Source: Candidatus Viridilinea halotolerans (lineage in GTDB: Bacteria > Chloroflexota > Chloroflexia > Chloroflexales > Chloroflexaceae). From it: a DNA stretch of 32,855 nucleotides. The stretch spans positions 1 through 32,855 of the forward strand of contig RSAS01000647.1 in NCBI GenBank assembly GCA_003934145.1. The letters are read 5' to 3'. The notes under the pieces were generated by a model. That model did not search any database. It saw only the letters and a list, made by a program, of their open reading frames with translations, and was not told where the DNA came from. A program made the translations under genes and the position numbers. Shown in pieces: positions 1 through 7,497 of the stretch (within the stretch, counting starts at the first letter, position 1; the number at the start of each line of letters is the position of its first letter).

Positions 1-2400
1 GACATCAGCGGTCTGCTCCATCAAATAGGCCAACGCGGATCGCGAAAGGTAGTCAATGTTCAGAGGAAATCCCGCACTGTGGGCGCGGTAAGCCAGCCAG
101 TCGCAGAGGGCGTAGAAGCCGTGAATACGTTGCAGGTAGCGATTCTGGGCATTGAGCGGCAGTTTGCGAAAAGTAGGATCGGTGAGTAGGTGTTGGTTGC
201 GGAAGAGAAAGAGGTCGGTAGACTTATAAGGGCTCAGCACGGTAACCACCAGTGGCCGCGTGCCAACCTTGCGCCCCCCGCGCCCCTTGCGCTGCACAAA
301 ACTTGCCACATTGCTCGGCGCGGTGTACTGGATAACGCACATCAGCGCTTCATCGTCGTAACCCACCTCCAGCGCACTCGTAGTGATAATCAGGTCGTCA
401 TCAGGCATAATCGGCTGGGCGCGATCGGCACCAGACTTGCGCCGAATGTTGAGCGGCTCGCGGCGTGCTTTGCCCTTTTGGCTTAGCACCCACCAGCACT
501 CACCAGCCGCAAAGTAGGGGCAGTTTTGGTCGGGGTGGCCTTGTTCGCACCCACAGCCGTTGCCACCACCCGCCCCAAAGAGGTTGGGGAAGAGTTGGCG
601 ATTATAGGGCGGAAAGCGGTAGGCATAGAGCGGGATGGCAGCGATTGGCCATTGAGCAAAACGAACCGGCTGCTCACGTAGTTGCTTGCGCTTCTCTTGC
701 AACCCTGGCTGCATCTTCTCCGCATCGTTCATCTGGTAGAGCCAACGCCCCACCACATCAAGCGACTGAACGAAGCCAAATGCGCGGTAGCGGGCGAGCG
801 GGTTACCTGCTGGCGGCTGGGGCATGGTGTGCAACACGCACATCGCCGTCTGGATGAGCGTCGAGATGACGGCGGTATCTTCACCCTCTCCAGCCCGCAC
901 GAAGATATAACGCTCCGCCCCAATGACCTCCAACTCGTCATCCTTTGGCCGTACTTCACTGATGTTCTGGGCCGGAATACCGCTCAGTTCCGCCAGAAAA
1001 GCCCGTGGATCAGCAATCGTTGCACTCAACCCAACGAACGCCAAGTTTGCCTGCTCGCCACGCTCCTGCTTACCCAACCTCACGCGAGCCAGCAAGCGCC
1101 GCAACAGCAACGCCACCTGCGTTCCAGCGGTTGAGGTCTGAAGGTGGATCTCGTCGAGCATCACCACCGACGGCGCACAAAATTGGTGAGTACCAAAGAG
1201 GTATTGATACTGTGCAGTAATAAGGCGTTTGTTCAATGACTCAGTCGTGGCGATCAGAATGTCGGGTGGTGCCTCGGCCATCACATCACGGGCAAACAGG
1301 ATGTATGGGTAGGTCGCTCCGCAAGCCGGACAGCAGAGCGTGCGGGATGCGTTGGGAAGCACACCAAGCTGCTGTGGCACCTGAGCGCAATCATAGTCTG
1401 CGCTCCCAACGCAGTAGGCAAAGGGGGCAAGATAGCCGCCAAACTGCGCGTCATAGCGCCAGCCCCGACTGGCTAGGCTGGCTTGACTCTTCTGGTCAGT
1501 ACGTTGGAAGTCGCTACACTCGTATACAGCCGACCCGCTCTCGATCCCGATGCTGATGAGGGGCAGATCTTCGGCTGCCAAGACCTGATTGACACAAAAG
1601 ATCGCCTCAACAAAATCGCGCAACTGGTTCTCCGAGAGTGCCAAGCGTGGGTAGATACAGATCGCCTTCACGCCAATTTTTTTACGCAAAACACGATCGA
1701 GAATTACTTTGACCAGCACCGGCAAAAAAAAGGCATAGGTCTTGCCTGCCCCGGTGCCAGCGGTGACCACAACGCCACGCTCACTACCGCGCGCCGCACT
1801 GAGTTCAATCACCTGTAGAATCTCACGCAACGCATCTTCTTGAAATTGACTAAGCTTTTGCAACTTAGGCAAATGGGTCGTAATGGCCGCATGCAACAGA
1901 CGCGCACAATCGGCATGTTCCGGTTTATCACCAAGGAGCGCCAAATAGTCCGCAGGAACACGTCGTCGTTGGGGCACTTGGCGTGGTACCACATGGAACG
2001 TCACATCCCCGCTCAGCGCCTTCGCCCGACTGATATGCTGACGCCGCCGCTCGCTATCAGATCGGGGCGGCAACCGCTGACGCAACTTGCTCAATAGCCG
2101 CACCATCTCGGCAATACGGCTACGAAAAACCCACTCCGCCGGATCATCCGCCCCATCAAAACAGATGATCAGCACTTCAGCGGCCAACCAACGCAACGCC
2201 TCTTTCAATGCGCGTTCACGATCAACGAGGGGCACACGGGTTACATCAACCGGACGATAGCCAGCCAGCACCTCCGCCCCCGTCATGGTCACGTCATAGA
2301 CGCCATAGGCAATCTGCGCCGCCTCGCGCTGCTCGATAAAGGTCAGCAGATCGTCGGCTAAGGCTTGGGTAGCATCAGCATTCATTGGGCATGCAACCAT
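1..2400 (-). CDS. Large SF2 DExH-box helicase, N-terminal 800 residues (runs off the window)
   Basis: The minus strand is open from 2400 to base 1 with no stop, so the 3' end lies outside the window. Motif I (TGAGKT) is near residue 214, followed by YPRLALSENQ. Motif II is DEIH near residue 414, motif III is GLSAT near 461, and a motif VI-like QRKGRGGR is near 702. There are two Cys-rich, probably zinc-binding patches: CCPACG near residue 355, and CGCEQG with CPYFAAGEC near 617-634. This is a nucleic-acid-dependent ATPase of the large helicase type that is often paired with DUF1998 proteins, including the DrmA-like helicases of DISARM; that assignment is inference. The start could also be ATG at 2385; neither start has a clear ribosome site. 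It lies beside HicBA, tRNA-Arg and a recombinase remnant, which suggests a defence or genomic island. Confidence 0.8.
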   Translation of the reverse strand, partial: MVACPMNADATQALADDLLTFIEQREAAQIAYGVYDVTMTGAEVLAGYRPVDVTRVPLVDRERALKEALRWLAAEVLIICFDGADDPAEWVFRSRIAEMVRLLSKLRQRLPPRSDSERRRQHISRAKALSGDVTFHVVPRQVPQRRRVPADYLALLGDKPEHADCARLLHAAITTHLPKLQKLSQFQEDALREILQVIELSAARGSERGVVVTAGTGAGKTYAFFLPVLVKVILDRVLRKKIGVKAICIYPRLALSENQLRDFVEAIFCVNQVLAAEDLPLISIGIESGSAVYECSDFQRTDQKSQASLASRGWRYDAQFGGYLAPFAYCVGSADYDCAQVPQQLGVLPNASRTLCCPACGATYPYILFARDVMAEAPPDILIATTESLNKRLITAQYQYLFGTHQFCAPSVVMLDEIHLQTSTAGTQVALLLRRLLARVRLGKQERGEQANLAFVGLSATIADPRAFLAELSGIPAQNISEVRPKDDELEVIGAERYIFVRAGEGEDTAVISTLIQTAMCVLHTMPQPPAGNPLARYRAFGFVQSLDVVGRWLYQMNDAEKMQPGLQEKRKQLREQPVRFAQWPIAAIPLYAYRFPPYNRQLFPNLFGAGGGNGCGCEQGHPDQNCPYFAAGECWWVLSQKGKARREPLNIRRKSGADRAQPIMPDDDLIITTSALEVGYDDEALMCVIQYTAPSNVASFVQRKGRGGRKVGTRPLVVTVLSPYKSTDLFLFRNQHLLTDPTFRKLPLNAQNRYLQRIHGFYALCDWLAYRAHSAGFPLNIDYLSRSALAYLMEQTADV

Positions 2401-2424
2401 TACTTGGTTCTTGAAACCAGAACT

Positions 2425-2454
2425 AAAACGGCCCCGCTCAGATGAGCGGGGCCG
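2425..2454 (-). terminator. Intrinsic terminator after hicBA
   Basis: On the minus strand a perfect 11-12 bp GC-rich stem (CGGCCCCGCTCA with its complement, about 3-nt loop) is followed by TTTTAG. It lies between the hicA stop and the helicase start, so it would end the hicBA transcript. Confidence 0.75.
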
Positions 2455-2562
2455 TGGGATAAATGATGGAGTTGGTGACACAACAGCATAGTGAGATCCT
2501 TACGCACGATCACCACTATGAACTCTACAGCCATGCGGTAACGGCTGCATTACCAATCGCGT

Positions 2563-2781
2563 TTATAGCTGTTCCCACTCCTCGCGGCTCACCCCGGCCT
2601 GGCGCAGCACCGTGGCAAGGAGACCGAAGCCAATGTCGCCGCGATGCGGATTGGGCAATGCGACGGTTACATCGCCACGCTGCATGATCATATGCCGCCC
2701 ACCGGGGTGCGGCCCCTCGAAACCAAGGGAGCGCAATCCTTGGATAAGACGGCGTCGGTTGGTTGGCCCCCAAGGTGGCAT
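2563..2781 (-). CDS. hicA: HicA-family mRNA interferase toxin
   Basis: This 72-residue protein has the HicA layout: LIQGLRSLGF at residues 12-21, then a GGRHMIM segment in which the His corresponds to the catalytic histidine of the dsRBD-like fold. A central ALPNPHRGDIGFG and the C-terminal LRQAGVSREEW match the family's typical end. HicA toxins cleave mRNA and are neutralised by HicB. The ATG overlaps the stop of the upstream gene by one base (TGATG), which points to translational coupling. Gene order is antitoxin first, toxin second. Usual HicA length is about 60-80 residues, so it looks intact. Confidence 0.85.
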   Translation of the reverse strand: MPPWGPTNRRRLIQGLRSLGFEGPHPGGRHMIMQRGDVTVALPNPHRGDIGFGLLATVLRQAGVSREEWEQL

Positions 2782-3035
2782 CAGGCAGCCTCCTCGATCA
2801 CCGGCGGTGCGGTAAGGTCAATGTCTTCCACTACGGGCACCAATAACCCGCGTCGCAAACGAAAGACGAGCCAATCTTCCAGCGCACTCTGCAGATCCTC
2901 GCGGCATGCCTCCAGCGTCTCGGCGTGGCCAAGCACGCCCTGCAAACCGGGGATCTCGCCAACAAACCCCTCGTCATCAGCGAGCAATTGGTAGGTTGCG
3001 CGGCGCATCGCTGCCGCAATATAGGCACTCAGCAT
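2781..3035 (-). CDS. hicB: HicB-family antitoxin
   Basis: This is an 84-residue protein. Residues around 17-45 (LADDEGFVGEIPGLQGVLGHAETL) carry the HicB signature, a partially degraded RNase H-like fold with E-IPG and a following helix of type EACREDLQSALEDW. The family usually binds HicA and, through a C-terminal DNA-binding part, represses its own operon. This protein is short and no ribbon-helix-helix or HTH domain is obvious at its end. ATG at 3035 was chosen because AGGAAAGGAA lies just upstream; the longer upstream frame runs through a repeat. Confidence 0.85.
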   Translation of the reverse strand: MLSAYIAAAMRRATYQLLADDEGFVGEIPGLQGVLGHAETLEACREDLQSALEDWLVFRLRRGLLVPVVEDIDLTAPPVIEEAA

Positions 3036-3084
3036 GGGGGTTCCTTTCCTATCGCTCGGATTTTTGATGGTGATGCGCTCTTTG

Positions 3085-3129
3085 ACCCTCACCCCCCGGC
3101 CCCCTCTCCCGCTTGCGGGAGAGGGGGGG
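3085..3129. repeat. Dispersed CCCTCTCCC/GGGAGAGGG palindromic repeat
   Basis: CCCTCACCCC, then CCCCTCTCCCGC, a short loop and GCGGGAGAGGGG. A second copy in the opposite orientation is at 9278-9320. This type of repeat is widespread in GC-rich bacterial genomes. Here it sits just 5' of hicB. Confidence 0.7.
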
Positions 3130-3266
3130 AAGAGAACGCGATTCTTGGTACTCCTCATATTACACCATTTGGTAGGAGTTGCAATTCCATCCCCCATTCC
3201 ATCCCGCCCCCACCACAACGGCCCTCAGCCCGCAGGCCAAGGGCCGTCTACCGCTTCCTAATCTGG

Positions 3267-3339
3267 CGCCCCCGAGCCGACTCGAACGGCTGACACGCGG
3301 TTTAGGAAACCGCTGCTCTATCCTCTGAGCTACGGGGGC
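3267..3339 (-). tRNA. tRNA-Arg (anticodon CCT)
   Basis: The minus strand folds into a complete cloverleaf: acceptor GCCCCCG/CGGGGGC, D-arm GCTC...GAGC, anticodon stem GCGGT/ACCGC with loop TTCCTAA (anticodon CCT, reading AGG), variable loop GTGTC, and T-arm AGCCG-TTCGAGT-CGGCT. The discriminator base is G, and a complete CCA is not encoded. tRNA-Arg genes are common integration sites, and a recombinase remnant lies within 450 bp, but on the tRNA's 5' side. Confidence 0.95.
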
Positions 3340-3760
3340 GTATTCGTCGTCCTGATGCGCTCTGCCGCCTCTCACGGTGGCACCACGTTGGCATTTTTGC
3401 TAGGCGTTTGTCGTCACGCCGACGAATTGAAAACAAACGTTATCGTGTAGCAACATCTGCCCATGCCTCTACGTTCTCGCAGTCTACCACGGCGTACGAT
3501 TTACTGTCAACCGTGCCTACTCGCGGGGGGGTGGCGTAACGTTTTGCTGGCACTGACCACGCCGGGCGGCTGGCTTCGACAAGCTGGCTTCGACAAGCTG
3601 GCTTCGACAAGCTGGCTTCGACAAGCTCAGCCACCAAGCCACCAAGCCGCCGGCTCCTGTTGTGACGCCCGCTCAAGCGGGCTGCGCACCCGTCAGGCGC
3701 AGCCCGCTTGAGCGGGCTTGCACCGGGTACGAGCCGCAGGCTTGAGCCTGCGGCGTGCGG
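3340..3760. other. Non-coding stretch with short repeats
   Basis: No convincing gene was found. At 3571-3626 there are four tandem copies of TGGCTTCGACAAGC, ending in AAGCTCAGCC, a motif related to the widespread GCTTCGACAAGCTCAGC repeat. At 3668-3716 a 20-bp perfect inverted repeat (starting CCCGCTCAAGCGGG) has a 9-nt loop, and it is followed by another small palindrome around GCCGCAGGCTTGAGCC. Short frames here only translate these repeats. Confidence 0.7.
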
Positions 3761-3769
3761 AGCGCCGAC

Positions 3770-4053
3770 GGTGGTGGAAGCGGTCGTAGGCGCACCGCAG
3801 TTTGTTCGGGCTCTCGCGGATGTAGCGGGCGGTGGTCGGCGGACTCTTGTGACCGAAGAGTTGCTGTAGGTGGAACCCGTCGATCCCCGCGTCTAAGATA
3901 CTGCTGGTTTATTCGGCTAGCGGCCTGGGAGCGAGGGCGGGACACCCTCGTGCGGGCTACGCGGGTGTCCCGCCCTCGCTCCCAGGGGTCTAAGCCGTCA
4001 TGCGCGAAAGCATGATGCAGGCTGTGCAAGCGGGGCTTTCGCAACGAGATCAA
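3770..4053 (-). pseudogene. Tyrosine recombinase (phage-type integrase) C-terminal remnant
   Basis: Two pieces of a tyrosine recombinase catalytic domain are visible in different frames. The first (4053-3990) reads HSLHHAFAHDGL, the H-x-L-R box region with the Arg replaced by His. The second (about 3895-3770) reads AGIDGFHLQQLFGHKSPP followed by TTARYIRESP, the LGHxxxxTTxxY motif with the nucleophilic Tyr. They are separated by a 63-bp perfect palindrome insertion (3924-3986) and a frame change. The N-terminal and core-binding parts are missing, so no active enzyme is expected. It is probably the scar of an integrated element. Confidence 0.75.
3924..3986. repeat. Palindromic insertion, 24-bp arms, inside the recombinase remnant
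   Basis: The left arm starts CCTGGGAGCGAGGGCGGG, there is a 15-nt loop, and the right arm is perfectly complementary over 24 bp. It interrupts the recombinase sequence between the HAFAHDGL and AGIDGFH segments. Confidence 0.85.
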
Positions 4054-4065
4054 TGCCCGCCCACC

Positions 4066-5241
4066 TCACCCCCACTCAATACGCGCAACCCAATCCTCCG
4101 GCTGCCGCAACTCGGCCATGGTCGGCAGGTTCGCCGGGCCTTCCCAGACGCGGTGGGCGAAGGAGCGCCCGCGTAGCGCGATCACTTGGTTGATGAAGGC
4201 TTCGCCCTGCTGGTACTGGGCCAGTTTGAGATCCATTCCCGTGACGCGGTTAAAGAGCTGCTCGATCAGCGTCTTGGTAGACTGGCGCGCGGCCACGCGG
4301 CGCTCGATCTGCTCGAAGCTGGGCAGCATACGCTTGCCCACCGCGTTCATGACGTGGTTGCCATAGCCCTCAACGATGGACATCAGCGCCTGAAGTTCCT
4401 CAAAGATCGCCCGCTGCGCAGGGGTCAGTACCAACTCAATCCAGTGCTGCCCACCCTGCCAGCCCTGCACGAGCCGTATCAGTACCTGGGGTAGACTACT
4501 GCCAATCGTCTCAAGCTGGTTGTCGAGTTGATCAAAGTATTGCTGCAGCAAGGCACGGAAGTGTTCACGCACCCACGGGTAGGCTTCAAACTCAAAGACG
4601 TGGGTTGCCTCATGCAGGGCAATCCAGAGACGAAAATCTTCATCGTTGAGGCCCAACTGCTGCTGCACATTGGCAATATTGGGTTCAACAAAGTAGAGGG
4701 CGCCGCGCGCCTCAGGGTCGGGCGAGAGTAGACTGAGATCGTACTGGCCCAAGACACGGCGGGCGATATAGCCCAACATCACCCCCATCTGTGCCCCCAC
4801 CAACCGCCCGTTGACATCGCCCATGAGCAGAGCGGCGGTGCTGCGCGCCCCCGCGCGCGCATAGATATCCTCAACCGGCTGGAAGAGGTGCGCAAACGAG
4901 ACGAAATTGGCCTCAAGCCACTCGCGCCGGTCGTGGACATAGACGCGACTAATCGGTTCTGGCAGTTGCACCCCCAGGTACTCCGCAATCAGCGGTTCAC
5001 TCTGCTTCACCAAGCGCATGTACTGCGCCTCACGATACTCACGATCCTGAACGGGTGCCTGTTCCCACTGCGCCATGCGCAACGCCGCCTTGCGCGCCTG
5101 GTTCCAATCAATAAGGCGCGGGCCGCCATCCGCATCCGCACGCATACGGGCATCAACATAGCGGCGTGCCGCCGCGCCAGCCACCACGCCCACGAGCAGC
5201 GCCGCGCCGAAGTGACGTAGACCAAAGCCGGAATTTTTCAT
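4066..5241 (-). CDS. Membrane-anchored zinc metalloprotease-like protein (DUF2342 / zincin_2 family)
   Basis: This is a 391-residue protein. One N-terminal hydrophobic segment (about residues 9-26, FGAALLVGVVAGAAA) suggests a membrane anchor. Residues 141-170 contain GDVNGRLVGAQMG and YIARRVLGQYD, hallmarks of this family. The zinc motif HEATH is at 210-214. Families of this type are annotated as F420-biosynthesis-associated or zinc-dependent metalloproteases; a substrate is not established, and no F420 gene is in the window. ATG at 5241 follows AAGGAG with good spacing. A longer in-frame start would lie in the tandem repeat tract and is rejected. Confidence 0.8.
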   Translation of the reverse strand: MKNSGFGLRHFGAALLVGVVAGAAARRYVDARMRADADGGPRLIDWNQARKAALRMAQWEQAPVQDREYREAQYMRLVKQSEPLIAEYLGVQLPEPISRVYVHDRREWLEANFVSFAHLFQPVEDIYARAGARSTAALLMGDVNGRLVGAQMGVMLGYIARRVLGQYDLSLLSPDPEARGALYFVEPNIANVQQQLGLNDEDFRLWIALHEATHVFEFEAYPWVREHFRALLQQYFDQLDNQLETIGSSLPQVLIRLVQGWQGGQHWIELVLTPAQRAIFEELQALMSIVEGYGNHVMNAVGKRMLPSFEQIERRVAARQSTKTLIEQLFNRVTGMDLKLAQYQQGEAFINQVIALRGRSFAHRVWEGPANLPTMAELRQPEDWVARIEWG

Positions 5242-5267
5242 AATATGTCTCCTTAGAATTATGGGTG

Positions 5268-5378
5268 AGGCGGGGATGCGGGGATGCGGGGATGCGGGGA
5301 TGCGCCTCCTCGCCTCCTCGCCTCCTCGCGTCCTCGCCTCCTCGCCTCCTCGCCTCCTCGCCTCCTCGCCTCCTCGCC
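5268..5378. repeat. Short tandem repeat tract with purine-strand switch
   Basis: The first part is about four copies of GGGGATGC (purine-rich on the plus strand). The second part is roughly ten copies of GCCTCCTC (pyrimidine-rich on the plus strand), with one GCGTCCTC variant. The tract fills the gap between the dual-GGDEF gene's stop and the zincin gene. Confidence 0.9.
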
Positions 5379-7244
5379 TCACGCCCCGCCCATCACCCGA
5401 TCGCGCCCATGGATCTTCGCCTTACGCAGATAGGCATCGGCGGTAGCAACCACCTCATCAGCATTTTGGTTAGAGGCTGCAGCCAAGCCAAGACTGATGG
5501 TGAGGTGCAGTTGCGGGTGGAGTGTGTGCCATGAATAGTGGGCCACGGCGAGGCGCATCTGCTCAGCACGGGCAATACTCTCGGCGAGGGTATTGTCGGG
5601 CATCAGCATGAGAAATCGGTCGCCACCATAACGTGCCAAGACATCGGCAGGGCGTGTGGCGCTGCGCAGCAGATCGGCAACGATCCGAATGACCTCGTCG
5701 GCCATGAGCGGGCCGAAGCGGTGATTAAGCTGGGCGAAGTGGTCGAGATCGCCCATCATCGCGTTCAGCAAGCGCCCGCTACTGTGTACTTGCTCGACAA
5801 ACTCGGCGAGGCGGCGTTCGGCGTAGGCGCGATTGGGCAGCAGCGTCAGATGATCCTCCGACGCCTCACGCAGCAGATCGAGGTGGTACGCCTGCTGCAT
5901 TTGCAACATCCCCGGCGTTTGTTGCGCTTCCTCTGACATCGCTTTTGCTAGCGGTATATTGAGCAAAAGTTGATCACTGAAGTCCTCTACTTTTGCAGTT
6001 GCAATCAGAGCCACCTTCGCCCCAGCTTCCAGCGCGACTCGTGCAGCGGGCTGGTCGGCCACAATCGCAATCAACGGAATGGGGAGCACGAAGTTGCGCC
6101 AGAGTTGCCAAACATCCTCATCGCTGGTGTCGGCAATCAACAACACCGGATCAGGCGTATGGGCAAGCAAATCGTGGGCGCGCACCACCCTATCGGCAAT
6201 CAGCGGACGGTAGCCCTGATGGCGCAGACTGGTGGTAATTGCCGCGCGCTGTGTATCATCAGCACAGATCAACAACGCTGCCGGACGCACATTCCCACGG
6301 CGCTCCTGCGCCGGTGCCTGACTGGTTATGCGGCGATCAAAAACGTAACTACTCCCCGAAATACTTTTGGCCGCCTTCTTCACGTCGGCTGCCACTTTGC
6401 TGATCGCGTCTACACTGTTGAACTCACGTTCCTGGGTGCTGACCACCGAAATCGAGAGGCTGAGTAGCCCAAATTGGCGCACCATCCCGTGGCGATCAAC
6501 GCCACGCAGGAAACCCCGCTGGAGATCGGCTTCGTCATAGAGCGTACGCACTTGAGCATCAAATGCTGCAATAATGCGCTGGCAAAGCTCCTCCGTCTCC
6601 TCCCCATAATAGACAATTGCAAAATCATCGCCCCCAATATGGCCCAAGAAGGCATCGCGGGGGGCGATTGAGGAGAGGACATCAGCCAACATATGGATCG
6701 CCCGGTCGCCGCGGGCAAAACCATAGGCATCATTGAAGGCCTTAAAGTTGTCAAGGTCAATGTAGAGTAGGGCAAACGCGGTACGATGGCTAATCTGTCG
6801 CTCGAGTTCAGCTTCCAACAACACATTACCGGGTAAGCCGGTCAGCGGGTTACGCACCGGCAATTTGGCTGCGCGGCGCAACTGGCTGCGAATGCGAGCG
6901 AGTAGCACATCGATGTCGTAGGGCTTGACGATGTAATCATCGGCCCCGCTCTCGAAACCAATCACCACTTCCGACGACGCGCTGCGTGCAGTTAGGATGA
7001 TCACCGGCAAATGGGAAGTACGCGTATCATTGCGCAGTTGACGGATCGCTTCAAAGCCATCCATCAGCGGCATCATCAGATCAATGAGCAGAAGATCGGG
7101 AGGATCATCCTGCGCCATACGTACCAACTGATCGCCATCATAAGCAACGGCTACTTCATACCCTGCATCTTGCAATGTCTCACTCATGAGCAAACAGAGG
7201 GTAGGATCATCATCGGCGACAAGAATCCGTGCTTGAGATGTCAT
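5379..7244 (-). CDS. Response regulator with two GGDEF domains (REC-GGDEF-pseudoREC-GGDEF)
   Basis: This is a 621-residue protein. REC is residues 5-120 with D11/D12, phospho-acceptor D55, T85 and K107. The first GGDEF domain (about 130-300) starts NPLTGLPGN, has the metal/substrate segment DLDNFK near 163 and active-site loop GGDDF at 204-208, so it could make cyclic di-GMP; its RxxD inhibitory site is not in the usual register. Residues 320-430 resemble a second REC-like fold but no clear phospho-acceptor site is visible. The second GGDEF domain (about 460-618) has GGDRF at 540-544 instead of GG(D/E)EF, yet keeps RPAD at 531-534, a canonical I-site. It may bind rather than make cyclic di-GMP. 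The start ATG follows AAGGAAG. No partner kinase is adjacent. Confidence 0.88.
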   Translation of the reverse strand: MTSQARILVADDDPTLCLLMSETLQDAGYEVAVAYDGDQLVRMAQDDPPDLLLIDLMMPLMDGFEAIRQLRNDTRTSHLPVIILTARSASSEVVIGFESGADDYIVKPYDIDVLLARIRSQLRRAAKLPVRNPLTGLPGNVLLEAELERQISHRTAFALLYIDLDNFKAFNDAYGFARGDRAIHMLADVLSSIAPRDAFLGHIGGDDFAIVYYGEETEELCQRIIAAFDAQVRTLYDEADLQRGFLRGVDRHGMVRQFGLLSLSISVVSTQEREFNSVDAISKVAADVKKAAKSISGSSYVFDRRITSQAPAQERRGNVRPAALLICADDTQRAAITTSLRHQGYRPLIADRVVRAHDLLAHTPDPVLLIADTSDEDVWQLWRNFVLPIPLIAIVADQPAARVALEAGAKVALIATAKVEDFSDQLLLNIPLAKAMSEEAQQTPGMLQMQQAYHLDLLREASEDHLTLLPNRAYAERRLAEFVEQVHSSGRLLNAMMGDLDHFAQLNHRFGPLMADEVIRIVADLLRSATRPADVLARYGGDRFLMLMPDNTLAESIARAEQMRLAVAHYSWHTLHPQLHLTISLGLAAASNQNADEVVATADAYLRKAKIHGRDRVMGGA

Positions 7245-7326
7245 TGATACTTCCTTGAGAAGGCAAATATACTACTAGCATACCATATGTCCCCTTCTTT
7301 TTGCGTGGGGGCGGCTGCGCCGCCCC

Positions 7327-7446
7327 ATGCGCATGAACGTAAGCCTCTGACAGGCCTGCCGGCGGGGGGGCGGGGGCATGGCCCCCGAAAAATTTTCCTT
7401 CCCAGCGGGGTTTAAGGGGCCGCAGGCCCCTTAAGTTAATACGTAT
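7327..7446. mobile_element. 120-bp MITE-like element, copy 1
   Basis: The left end is ATGCGCATGAACGTAAG and the right end CTTAAGTTAATACGTAT, an inverted repeat with 13 of 17 positions matching. The flanks duplicate GCTGCGCCGCCCC (7314-7326 and 7447-7459). A second copy of identical length is at 22605-22724. The interior holds GC palindromes and no ORF, so it is non-autonomous. Confidence 0.8.
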
Positions 7447-7481
7447 GCTGCGCCGCCCCCGAACCCCCGCCGAAGGTGACA

Positions 7482-7490
7482 TGGTATAAT
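7482..7490 (+). promoter_or_regulatory. Extended -10 promoter of the DEAD-box helicase gene
   Basis: TGGTATAAT is a perfect extended -10 element with no obvious -35 box. The expected transcription start, about 7-8 bases downstream, coincides with the ATG at 7498, and no Shine-Dalgarno is present, so the mRNA would be leaderless. Confidence 0.6.
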
Positions 7491-7497
7491 GTCGCTT

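Noticed and set aside
3440-3711. Short ORFs containing AELVEAS-type peptides
   Set aside because: They are translations of the TGGCTTCGACAAGC tandem repeat; no domain and no ribosome site.
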